Origin: Actinomycetes bacterium
GTDB taxonomy: Bacteria; Actinomycetota; Actinomycetes; Jiangellales; Jiangellaceae
NCBI GenBank assembly: GCA_021793295.1
Contig: JAJYTA010000012.1
Coordinates: 1-48,152 of the forward strand
Direction: 5' to 3'
Length of the DNA stretch: 48,152 nucleotides
Positions 1 to 7,021 of this stretch are shown here, in pieces (within the stretch, counting starts at the first letter, position 1; each line of letters starts with the position of its first letter). The notes below the pieces were generated by a model. That model did no database searches. It was given only the letters and a program-made list of their open reading frames with translations, and was not told the DNA's origin. Made by a program: the position numbers and the translations under genes.

Positions 1-62
1 CGGCGGGCTGGCGCCCCGGTGCCGTCGACGACGGTGCCGCCTCGCAAGAGCAGGTCAAGCAT
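1..62 (-). CDS. Amidohydrolase, N-acyl-D-amino-acid deacylase-like (N-terminal fragment)
   Basis: Only the first 20 codons lie inside the window, reading leftward off the edge. The translation starts MLDLLLRGGTVVDGTGAPAR. This is the typical amino terminus of D-aminoacylase and dihydroorotase-like amidohydrolases, where the DLLIRGGTVVDGTG segment forms the first strands of the composite beta-sandwich. The metal-binding HxH motif would lie outside the window. The gene is divergent from the SDR-to-FAH operon, with 213 bp between the starts. It probably feeds an acylated D-amino acid or related amide into that pathway. The start is the first possible codon after an in-frame stop. A nine-codon frame (84 to 55) with a better ribosome-binding site overlaps it. 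Family call moderate; substrate unknown. Confidence 0.6.
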   Translation of the reverse strand, partial: MLDLLLRGGTVVDGTGAPAR

Positions 63-101
63 GCCGACCCATCAGATCCAGCACTGAAAAACTCCTCGTT
101 A

Positions 102-116
102 TTTCGCATTGTGAAA
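102..116. promoter_or_regulatory. Candidate IclR-family operator
   Basis: The 15-bp near-palindrome TTTCGCATTGTGAAA sits between the divergent amidohydrolase and SDR genes. Outside the central base its half-sites match at six of seven positions. IclR-family regulators commonly bind palindromes of the TTTCGCnnnGCGAAA type. A second copy of the half-site TTTCGCA occurs at 233-239, close to the SDR start. An IclR regulator is encoded within the operon at 2203-2967, so autoregulation of both divergent units is a reasonable inference. Confidence 0.45.
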
Positions 117-275
117 CGACATTGCGTGAACGGTCCCTAGAGTCATCGCTGGATCGGAGCATGTCAACCTCGTTGATCCGAACCAGGTCGCCGCGCGATC
201 GTGAGAGTGGACGCCCGGATATGGTGAACTGATTTCGCAGTACGGTACGATGTGCCGCGATTGGGCAGGTGATGT

Positions 276-1061
276 ATGCGCTTCGACGCAGCAGTAGTGG
301 TGATCACAGGCGGCGCGTCCGGCATCGGGCGGCGTACAGCCGAACGCCTCGCCGCTGAGGGTGCCCGGGTCGCCATCTTCGATGCCGACGAGGAAGCCGC
401 GCACTCTGTGGCGGCCGGCATCGTCGAGGCAGGTCACCACGCCATCGCCGAAGTCGTCGATGTCCGCGACGCCGAGCAGGTGCGGTCCGGCGTCGAGCGA
501 ACAGCGGCCAGATGGGGCGCCATCACCACTTTGATCAACAACGCCGCGATCGCCGTCGCCGACGGGCTGGCCGACATCAGTGAGCAGGACTGGAACCGGG
601 AGATCGATATCGCCCTCGGTGGCGCATACCGCTGCACCAAGGCGGTCCTGCCGGCGATGATCGAACACGGCGGCGGGGTGATCGTGAACGTCGGCTCGGT
701 CAATGGCATCGCCATGTACGGCCAGGAGCCCTACAGTGCGGCGAAGGCCGGCATCGACAGCTTGACCCGTAGCATCGCCGTGCGTTACGGACCTGCCGGG
801 ATCCGGGCGAACACCGTCGTGCCCGGAACCATCGCCACTCCGGCCTGGACCAGCCGAGTCCAAGCGAACCCGGACATCTTCGATGAACTGGCGCGGTGGT
901 ATCCGCTCGGCCGGGTGGGCAGCGCCGACGACGTCGCCAGTGCGATCTGCTTTCTCGCCTCGGACGAGGCTTCGTGGATCACCGGGACGTCGCTGGTCGT
1001 CGACGGCGGGCTGACAGCCGGTGGGTTCGGCATGATGCAGACCGCGGTCGGTGACCGATGA
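276..1061 (+). CDS. SDR family NAD(P)-dependent oxidoreductase
   Basis: A 261-residue classical short-chain dehydrogenase/reductase. It has the cofactor motif TGGASGIG (11-18), the NNAA strand (88-91), catalytic Ser141, and the YxxxK pair Tyr153/Lys157. The acidic residue at the end of strand 2 (FDAD, 35-38) suggests NAD rather than NADP. It presumably oxidises a hydroxyl group of a sugar acid, hydroxy acid or amino-acid-derived intermediate. It is the first gene of a tightly packed operon: its stop overlaps the start of the SelA-like gene in ATGA. The ATG follows a weak GGCAGGTG ribosome-binding site, and a possible -10 (TACGAT, 246-251) lies 24 bp upstream. Substrate cannot be read from the sequence. 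Confidence 0.9.
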   Translation: MRFDAAVVVITGGASGIGRRTAERLAAEGARVAIFDADEEAAHSVAAGIVEAGHHAIAEVVDVRDAEQVRSGVERTAARWGAITTLINNAAIAVADGLADISEQDWNREIDIALGGAYRCTKAVLPAMIEHGGGVIVNVGSVNGIAMYGQEPYSAAKAGIDSLTRSIAVRYGPAGIRANTVVPGTIATPAWTSRVQANPDIFDELARWYPLGRVGSADDVASAICFLASDEASWITGTSLVVDGGLTAGGFGMMQTAVGDR

Positions 1062-2206
1062 CCGCGACGTACACGGACCTCGGCGTGCGCCGGGTGATCA
1101 ATGCCAATGCGACGTTGACGGCGCTAGGCGGGTCGTTGATGCCCCAGCCAGTGCTGGAAGCCATGCGGGCGGCATCAACGTCGTTCGTCGACATGTTCGA
1201 GTTGCAGCGCGCTGTCTCCGCACGGCTGGCCCAACTCACCCGGAACGAAGCAGCACTGGTGACATGCGGGGCTTCAGCAGGGTTGCTGGTCGCTGCGCTG
1301 GGCGCCATGACGGGGCGTGACCATCTCCTTCTCGGCCGGCTCCTGGAGCACGGCGCCCGAGCGCTGCCGCGTCATCGAATCGTCATGCATCGGGCGCACC
1401 GCATTCCCTACGACAATGTGTTCACCCTCGCCGGAATGCAGATCGTGGAGATCGGCAACGCCATTCAGACCCACCGATGGGAGTTGGAAGCCGCGTTGGA
1501 TGACTCCATTGCCGCGGTCGTCCACGTGGCGGGAGCACACCTCGCCAATGCCGCGCTCACGCTGGACGAGGTCGTCCAGGTCGCACACGGGCGCGCAGTG
1601 CCAGTCATCGTCGACGCGGCGGCACAGCTGCCACCGCGGGAGAACTTGTGGCGGTTCACCGAGCAAGGCGCCGACCTCGTCGTGTTCAGCGGCGGCAAAG
1701 AACTGCGCGGGCCACAAGCCTCGGGGCTGGTGCTGGGCAGCCAGGAGGCAGTGTCGTGGTGCGAGCTGCATGCTGCGCCGCATCAACGGTTCGGCCGCCC
1801 GGCCAAGGTCGGTAAAGAGGAGATGATGGGGCTGCTGGCCGCCGTCGAACTGTGGCTGGAGCAGGATCACGAGGCCGTCGCCGCGCGCATCGAGCAGACC
1901 ACGATGGCCTGGGTCAAGGCATTCTCCGAACTGCCGGGGGCGGTCCCGACGTACGAGCCGTGTGGAGAGGCAGGGCGCCCACTGCCGCGGATGCGGTTGG
2001 CCTGGCCCGCGCAGCTGGGTTTCACCAGTACCCAGATGATCGAAGCGTTGGCGGCGGACGAGCCCGTGGTCGAGGTGGCCGCAGCCGGCACACACGCCAT
2101 CTGGATCAGCGCCGAACTTCTCACCCCCGAGGAGGAACAGATCGTGGCAGAGCGCGTTTACGCAGCGTACGCCGCGCTGGCCCGGCGTTTCGGAAGGAAC
2201 TCATGA
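1058..2206 (+). CDS. SelA-like PLP-dependent enzyme (D-glucosaminate-6-phosphate ammonia-lyase family)
   Basis: This 382-residue protein belongs to fold-type I PLP enzymes of the SelA/DgaE group. The opening DLGVRRVINANATLTALGGS is the usual 'xxGVrrviNAxGtxTxLGGS' start of this family. The PLP lysine is Lys214 in SGGKELRGPQASG, and Asp186 in VPVIVDAAAQ should contact the pyridine nitrogen. Relatives include selenocysteine synthase, D-glucosaminate-6-phosphate ammonia-lyase and amino-acid-derived lyases. No selenocysteine genes are nearby, so a catabolic role is favoured: deamination or C-C cleavage of an amino sugar acid or D-amino acid. It overlaps both the SDR gene and the IclR gene by 4 bp (ATGA), indicating translational coupling. 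Confidence 0.82.
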   Translation: MTATYTDLGVRRVINANATLTALGGSLMPQPVLEAMRAASTSFVDMFELQRAVSARLAQLTRNEAALVTCGASAGLLVAALGAMTGRDHLLLGRLLEHGARALPRHRIVMHRAHRIPYDNVFTLAGMQIVEIGNAIQTHRWELEAALDDSIAAVVHVAGAHLANAALTLDEVVQVAHGRAVPVIVDAAAQLPPRENLWRFTEQGADLVVFSGGKELRGPQASGLVLGSQEAVSWCELHAAPHQRFGRPAKVGKEEMMGLLAAVELWLEQDHEAVAARIEQTTMAWVKAFSELPGAVPTYEPCGEAGRPLPRMRLAWPAQLGFTSTQMIEALAADEPVVEVAAAGTHAIWISAELLTPEEEQIVAERVYAAYAALARRFGRNS

Positions 2207-2967
2207 CCCAATCGGTCCAACGCGCACTACGCGTCATGGAAGTGCTCGTCGCCAAGGCGCCACGCGCCGTTCTCGGTGACATCGCCAAGGCCGCCGGGCT
2301 CACGCCATCGACCACGTACCGCATCGTGCAGACACTCGTCCAGGAGGGCTACGCCACCGCCGAGGAAGGCGGCTACTACCAGCCGGGATCTCGGATCCTG
2401 TCGCTGGCCGGGCAGATGGTCACCGCGATGGACTACTCGACCTATGCCCGTGCGGCGATGCTCGAGCTGCAGGAACACACGCCGGAGACGATCCACTTCG
2501 GCGTACTCTCCGGCGATCAGGCGCACTACGTCGACAAACTCGAGGGACGCCGCCCCTACCGACTGGCCTCGGTGGTGGGCATGAGCTTGAAGTTGCACTG
2601 CACGGCGATCGGCAAGGCGATCTTGGCGCATCTGCCGCCCGGGCGCATTGCCGAACTCACAGCGCCCGACCGGCTCGTTGCACATACTCGCAAGACCATC
2701 ACCGACCCCGAGCGGATGGCGACAGAGTTGGAACGCATTCGTGCGCAAGGGTTCTGTATCGACGACGAAGAGGATCGAGACGGTGTCCGCTGTATCGGCG
2801 CTCCGGTGTTCGATCATCATGGCCAGGTCTTCGGGGGGCTCAGCGTATCCGCACCGACCATGCAGTTCACGTTGCAGGATGCGATCTCACTGGCGCCTGT
2901 GCTGATCGCCGCAGCAGAGTCGACGTCGGCTGCGCTGGGGGCACCCCGGAACCGGGGAAATGACTGA
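2203..2967 (+). CDS. IclR family transcriptional regulator
   Basis: A 254-residue regulator with an N-terminal winged helix-turn-helix (about 5-65; AVLGDIAKAAGLTPSTTYRIVQTLVQEGY) and a C-terminal IclR effector-binding domain. The latter contains the typical stretches LHCTAIGKAILAHLP and the DDEEDRDGVRCIGAPVFD region. The start is the ATG overlapping the previous stop, preceded by GGAAGGA. The open frame extends much further upstream, but only as a shadow of the SelA-like gene. Lying in the middle of the operon, it probably controls it and the divergent amidohydrolase through the palindrome at 102-116. The inducer is unknown, likely a pathway substrate or intermediate. Confidence 0.93.
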   Translation: MTQSVQRALRVMEVLVAKAPRAVLGDIAKAAGLTPSTTYRIVQTLVQEGYATAEEGGYYQPGSRILSLAGQMVTAMDYSTYARAAMLELQEHTPETIHFGVLSGDQAHYVDKLEGRRPYRLASVVGMSLKLHCTAIGKAILAHLPPGRIAELTAPDRLVAHTRKTITDPERMATELERIRAQGFCIDDEEDRDGVRCIGAPVFDHHGQVFGGLSVSAPTMQFTLQDAISLAPVLIAAAESTSAALGAPRNRGND

Positions 2968-3973
2968 CGTGGATCGCGGGGACGTCCTTGCCCTGCTGAG
3001 TCGGCACGGGCTCTGCGATGCCGGCAAGGTGCGCCTCACGCCGTTGACCGGCGGTGTGTCCAGTGACGTCGTCCTGGCCGACGACGGCGTTCGCCGCCTG
3101 GTCGTCAAGCGCGCTCTACCCGAACTCACAGTCGGTGACGGGTGGTACGCCGACGTCAGTCGCGCGTTGACCGAGGCACGCTTCGCTCAGGTTCTCAACG
3201 AGCTGGCGCCTGGCGCATGTCCACGGGTTCTGGCCATCGACGAGACGAGCCGGAGCTTCGTCATGGAATGCGCGCCGCAGGGTTCGCGGACCTGGAAAGA
3301 CCCCTTGCTCGACCAGGTCGTCGACGTCGATGTCGCCCGCCGGGTCGGTGGGCTGTTCGGGAAGCTGCATGCCCGGTCTGCCACCCGGCCCGACCTGGCG
3401 GACGAGTTCGCCGACACCTCCCATTTCACGGCGCTGCGGATCGACCCCTACCTGCGTGTCATACAGCAACGGCATCCCGATCTGGCATCGTCCGTGCAGA
3501 CGACTGTCGACCTGCTCGGTCAGCCGGGACGATGCTTGGTCCACGGTGACGCCAGCCCGAAGAACGTGTTGAATGCCCCGGACGGAAGCGTCCTCGTGAT
3601 CGATCACGAGGTCGCACACTGGGGTAACCCCGCTTTCGACATCGCCTTCCTGATCAACCATCTGTGTCTGAAGGCCTTCGCCCGTCCGGCAGTGGCGTCG
3701 GAGTACGTCATGGCCGCACGAGAGGTGCTGTCCGCGTATGCCGCACACAGTGGCACGGTCGGCGCCGCCGACGACGAGATCTGCACCATCCTGCCGGCCT
3801 TGATGCTCGCGCGAGTCGATGGCAAGTCACCGGTCGAGTATTTCGACGACAACCTGCGTGCCGCGGTACGTCACCTGGCCCGGCACCTCCTGCGCACGTC
3901 CCCGGACCTGGACGCCTGCTTCGTGGCGGTGATCGAGCAGGCAAGGCAACCATCGGTGAGAGGTCACACGTGA
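2960..3973 (+). CDS. Phosphotransferase, aminoglycoside/choline kinase (APH) fold
   Basis: A 337-residue small-molecule kinase. The catalytic loop HGDASPKN (195-202) has the base Asp197, and the metal-binding motif IDHE follows (214-217, Asp215). Lys50 in RRLVVKRAL is the candidate ATP lysine. The region after it resembles the methylthioribose kinase/homoserine kinase branch more than true antibiotic kinases. It overlaps the IclR gene by 8 bp and the enolase-like gene by 4 bp (GTGA). In this setting it most likely phosphorylates a hydroxy acid or sugar acid so the following enolase-family protein can act on it. A resistance role is less likely given the metabolic operon. Confidence 0.85.
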   Translation: MTDVDRGDVLALLSRHGLCDAGKVRLTPLTGGVSSDVVLADDGVRRLVVKRALPELTVGDGWYADVSRALTEARFAQVLNELAPGACPRVLAIDETSRSFVMECAPQGSRTWKDPLLDQVVDVDVARRVGGLFGKLHARSATRPDLADEFADTSHFTALRIDPYLRVIQQRHPDLASSVQTTVDLLGQPGRCLVHGDASPKNVLNAPDGSVLVIDHEVAHWGNPAFDIAFLINHLCLKAFARPAVASEYVMAAREVLSAYAAHSGTVGAADDEICTILPALMLARVDGKSPVEYFDDNLRAAVRHLARHLLRTSPDLDACFVAVIEQARQPSVRGHT

Positions 3974-5250
3974 ATCAAGCGATCGACGCTTCGGTCGTCA
4001 CCTCGGTCCGCGCCTGGGAGGCACTCGATTCCCGCGGGCGACCGACTGTCGCCTGTGCAGTGGAACTGGCCGACGGCCGCTGCGGCCGGGTCGTCGTTCC
4101 TTCCGGCGCGTCCACCGGCACCTACGAGGCGGTGGAGTTGCGCGACGGAGGACCTCGCTACGGCGGGTACGGCGTGCGCAAGGCCGTGGCGAACGTCAAT
4201 GCCGTGCTGGGGCCGGCGGTGATCGGCCGGGATGCAGCCGATCAGCGGGACGTCGACACGTACCTGCGCGACCTGGACGGGACCGACACCTTGTCGCGGC
4301 TGGGAGCCAACGCAGTGCTCGCCGTGTCGTTGGCGGTCTGGAGCGCGGCCTCGGACGGAACCATTTCAGAATCGACCCAGCCGGTGGGGCTGCCGCTACC
4401 GATGTTCAACATCATTTCCGGCGGTGCCCACGCCCGGGGCGGAATCGACGTCCAAGATCTGCTCGTCATTCCGATCGGTGCCCAGTCAGTTGCCGACGCC
4501 GTGGAATGGGGCTGGCGGGTGCGCCGAGCCACCGAAGAGGTCGCGAGCGCCCGCGGGCTCACCGCAGGACTGGTCGCGGACGAAGGCGGCCTCGGGCCGG
4601 TCCTCAGGAAGAACCGCGATGCACTGAACCTGCTCGTCGACGGCATTCAGGCCAGTGGGTTGGCGCCGGGAGTCGACGTGGCCATGGCGATCGACGTCGC
4701 AGCCACCCAACTGGCCGACGACGACGGGTATTGGTTGCGCTGCGAGGACCGTCGTCTAGACCCTCAGGAGTGGCTGGCGGTGCTGCTCGAATGGATCGAC
4801 GCATATCCGATCTGCTCGGTGGAAGATCCGTTCAGCGACGACGACTGGGAATCGTGGGCGGAACTGACCAAGGCGGTCGGCGACCGGATCCAGATCATCG
4901 GCGATGACCTGTTCGTCACCCACCATGCCCGTCTGGAACGCGGTATCGCCGAGCAGGCCGCGAATTCCGTGCTGGTCAAGCCGAACCAGGTGGGAACGGT
5001 CACCGACGCAGCCACCGTGGTCGAGACCGCGCACGCGCATGGCGTGCGCACCGTGGTGTCGGCCCGCTCCGGCGACACCGAAGACGTCTGGCTCACCGAC
5101 TTGGCGGTGAGGTGGCAAGCAGGACAGCTCAAAGTGGGGTCGCTGACGCGTTCAGAACGCACCGCCAAGTGGAATCGGCTGCTCGAGCTCGAAGCCGATC
5201 CGGACATCGACACGGCGCTGCGCAGGTGGGAGACCATACAGCGCAGGTGA
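3970..5250 (+). CDS. Enolase-family protein with altered active site
   Basis: A 426-residue protein, the length of ordinary enolase, alignable by eye from ALDSRGRPTV at the start to the SxTRSER segment near the end. Metal ligands are kept: Asp242 (AIDVAA), Glu285 (SVEDP) and Asp312/313 (GDDLF). So are the catalytic lysines Lys337 (LVKPNQ) and Lys388 (GQLKVG), His154 and the loop Glu205. Two departures stand out. The histidine of the normally invariant VVSHRSGETED loop is Ala365, and the QEF glutamate is Asp163. It is therefore probably not the housekeeping enolase but a paralogue acting on a different phosphorylated acid. It is coupled to the kinase gene by a GTGA overlap; the in-frame extension upstream is a shadow. 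Confidence 0.88.
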   Translation: MNQAIDASVVTSVRAWEALDSRGRPTVACAVELADGRCGRVVVPSGASTGTYEAVELRDGGPRYGGYGVRKAVANVNAVLGPAVIGRDAADQRDVDTYLRDLDGTDTLSRLGANAVLAVSLAVWSAASDGTISESTQPVGLPLPMFNIISGGAHARGGIDVQDLLVIPIGAQSVADAVEWGWRVRRATEEVASARGLTAGLVADEGGLGPVLRKNRDALNLLVDGIQASGLAPGVDVAMAIDVAATQLADDDGYWLRCEDRRLDPQEWLAVLLEWIDAYPICSVEDPFSDDDWESWAELTKAVGDRIQIIGDDLFVTHHARLERGIAEQAANSVLVKPNQVGTVTDAATVVETAHAHGVRTVVSARSGDTEDVWLTDLAVRWQAGQLKVGSLTRSERTAKWNRLLELEADPDIDTALRRWETIQRR

Positions 5251-5307
5251 CGCGCGTCGCGGCTACGTCAGCAGGCCCGCTGCGACCAACTGAAGAAGGG
5301 AACATCT

Positions 5308-6153
5308 GTGGAACTACTACGGCTGGGACCGGCAGGCCAGGAACGTCCTGCTGTGCGCCAGGACGAGACCACCTACGACCTTTCGCCACTGGTCGGCGAC
5401 ATCGACGGTGCCTTCCTGGCCGCTGACGGTATAGAGCGCACACGTGCCGCCTTGGCCGCCGGGCAGTTGCCCGAGGTGCGCGATGCGGCGAGCCTCCGGA
5501 TCGGACCCCCGGTCGCTCGACCACAGGCCGTGCTGTGCATCGGGCAGAACTATGCGGCCCACGCCGCCGAGTCGGGCTCCACGCCACCGGCCGAACCGAT
5601 CCTGTTCCTCAAACATCCCGGCGCGGTCGTCGGACCGAATGACGACGTCCTGATCCCTCGGGGCGCGCAGAAGGTCGACTGGGAGGTGGAGCTGGCCGTC
5701 GTCATCGGCCGCGAGGCGAGCCATCTCGAATCGCCAGCCGACGCAGCGGACCACATCGCGGCCTACACCGTGAGCAACGACGTCTCGGAACGTGACTACC
5801 AGCTTTCCGATCCGGGCAAGCAATGGACCAGAGGCAAATCGTGTCCCACGTTCAACCCGCTCGGCCCGTCTCTCGTGCCGGCCGATGAGGTGGATGACGT
5901 TCAAGCTCTTCGCCTGTGGTCGACGGTCAACGGCGAGCCTCGCCAGGACTCGATGACGGCAGACATGATCTTTTCGGTGTCATACCTGGTCTGGTACCTG
6001 TCCCAGTACGTCTCGCTACAACCCGGCGATGTGATCAATACCGGTACGCCCGAGGGCGTGGCGCTGTCCGGACGTTTCCCATACCTGCGCAGCGGAGATG
6101 TGCTCGACCTGGGAATCGAACAGCTGGGCACGCAGCGACAGAACATCACGTAG
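5308..6153 (+). CDS. Fumarylacetoacetate hydrolase family protein
   Basis: A 281-residue FAH-superfamily enzyme. The catalytic domain starts near residue 75 (VLCIGQNYAAHA). It has the metal-binding pair Glu126/Glu128 in WEVELAVVIG, Asp158 in SNDVSERDYQ, Lys177 in GKSCPTFNPLGP, and the terminal TGTPEGVALSG motif. Members hydrolyse or decarboxylate 2-oxo-acid-type substrates (fumarylpyruvate, oxaloacetate, 2,4-diketo sugar acids). It is the last gene of the catabolic operon, 57 bp after the enolase-like gene, with a GAAGGG ribosome-binding site 8 bp before its GTG. In sugar-acid pathways FAH proteins act on diketo acids made by an SDR, which would suit this operon; that role is inferred. Confidence 0.9.
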   Translation: MELLRLGPAGQERPAVRQDETTYDLSPLVGDIDGAFLAADGIERTRAALAAGQLPEVRDAASLRIGPPVARPQAVLCIGQNYAAHAAESGSTPPAEPILFLKHPGAVVGPNDDVLIPRGAQKVDWEVELAVVIGREASHLESPADAADHIAAYTVSNDVSERDYQLSDPGKQWTRGKSCPTFNPLGPSLVPADEVDDVQALRLWSTVNGEPRQDSMTADMIFSVSYLVWYLSQYVSLQPGDVINTGTPEGVALSGRFPYLRSGDVLDLGIEQLGTQRQNIT

Positions 6154-6228
6154 TGGCCGACCTGCCGCGTTCCGGTGCCAGCGGCAGCTCGCTGGCTTGG
6201 CCAGGCACGCTCAGGCGAGGCGAAGCGT

Positions 6229-6234
6229 TAGGGT
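6229..6234 (+). promoter_or_regulatory. -10-like element for leaderless xseB transcript
   Basis: TAGGGT ends 7 nt before the A of the xseB ATG, the spacing that places the transcription start on the start codon. No ribosome-binding site is needed in that case, and none convincing is seen. No clear -35 is visible. The same arrangement recurs at 16060, 34506 and 46482. Confidence 0.4.
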
Positions 6235-6240
6235 GCAGCC

Positions 6241-6456
6241 ATGAGTGACGCCGAGCCGACGTACGAGCAGGCCCGCGACGAGCTGGTGCAGATCGTGGCC
6301 AAACTGGAGGCAGGCGGCACGACGCTCGAGGAGTCCCTGGCGTTGTGGCAGCGTGGCGAGGAACTGGCCACTCTGTGCGAGCGCTACCTCGAGGGGGCGC
6401 GCGAACGCCTCGATGCAGCCAGCCGGCAAGAGCCGGGCGAGACGTCAGCGCAGTGA
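6241..6456 (+). CDS. xseB: Exodeoxyribonuclease VII small subunit
   Basis: A 71-residue protein with the XseB signature: YEQARDELVQIVAKLEAGGTTLEESLALWQRGEELATLCERYLEGARERLD, a pair of amphipathic helices. It packs onto the large subunit XseA to form the single-strand exonuclease that degrades DNA to oligonucleotides. In actinobacteria xseB normally follows xseA directly, but here the preceding gene is an FAH hydrolase of a catabolic operon and xseA is not in the window. The 3' end overlaps the convergent DUF4245 gene by 12 bp. A TAGGGT element 7 nt upstream suggests leaderless expression from its own promoter. Confidence 0.9.
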   Translation: MSDAEPTYEQARDELVQIVAKLEAGGTTLEESLALWQRGEELATLCERYLEGARERLDAASRQEPGETSAQ

Positions 6457-6984
6457 CGCGACGAAGTCCTCGAGCGAGGCGTAAGACATCGTGCCGATGA
6501 CGATGGTCACCGCGCCCTCGTCGACCCGGCTCAGGGCGTGATCGGGCGCGTCGTCCTGCTCGACCCAGCGCTGCCAGGTCTGCCCGGCGACGTTCGACTC
6601 CCCGTCGGGGGTGAACTCGCCCAGCCGTTCGTCCTGGAAAGATTCGATCTCGCCGTCGGACTGGTGCAGCCCGACGTACTGCTCCTCGGCGGTCAGGAAG
6701 CCCAGCCGCCAGCGGTCTCCGCCCTGACCCTGATCGAACTCGACGCTGGTGGCGCGCCACCCGTCGGGCAACGGCTCCGGAGCAAGAACCGGGTAGTCGT
6801 ACTCCGCGCGCGCGGCATCCAGCGCGGCGGCGTAGTCGACGGGCTCGGGAAGGTGCGGCTCGGCGTCGTTCACCAGATTGAACAGGAGGGCGCCCACCGC
6901 CAGGACGCCGGCCAGAACGACGACACTGCGGATGATGTCGCCCAGCGCGTAATTTCCTCGACTCGACCGTGCCACGCCGCCCAT
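6445..6984 (-). CDS. DUF4245 membrane-anchored protein
   Basis: A 179-residue protein with a short cytoplasmic start, one membrane helix (about 18-36, SVVVLAGVLAVGALLFNLV) and an extracytoplasmic domain. That domain begins with the conserved DYAAALDAARAEYDYPVLAPEPLPDGWRATSV block typical of DUF4245. Function is unknown. In actinobacteria it usually neighbours xseB, glpX and fumC. Here it still faces xseB (12-bp convergent overlap), but glpX is missing and modC lies directly upstream on the same strand. A GTG at 7036-7038 would extend it by 18 residues and overlap modC by 17 bp; the ATG start chosen gives the more usual positively charged N-terminus. Confidence 0.8.
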   Translation of the reverse strand: MGGVARSSRGNYALGDIIRSVVVLAGVLAVGALLFNLVNDAEPHLPEPVDYAAALDAARAEYDYPVLAPEPLPDGWRATSVEFDQGQGGDRWRLGFLTAEEQYVGLHQSDGEIESFQDERLGEFTPDGESNVAGQTWQRWVEQDDAPDHALSRVDEGAVTIVIGTMSYASLEDFVASLR

Positions 6985-7021
6985 CGTCCCAGGTGGGCGG
7001 TTCGCCGGTGGCACCGGCCCG

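Noticed and set aside
2960-3973. Antibiotic resistance kinase.
   Set aside because: The fold matches, but its place inside a coupled catabolic operon points to a metabolic kinase.
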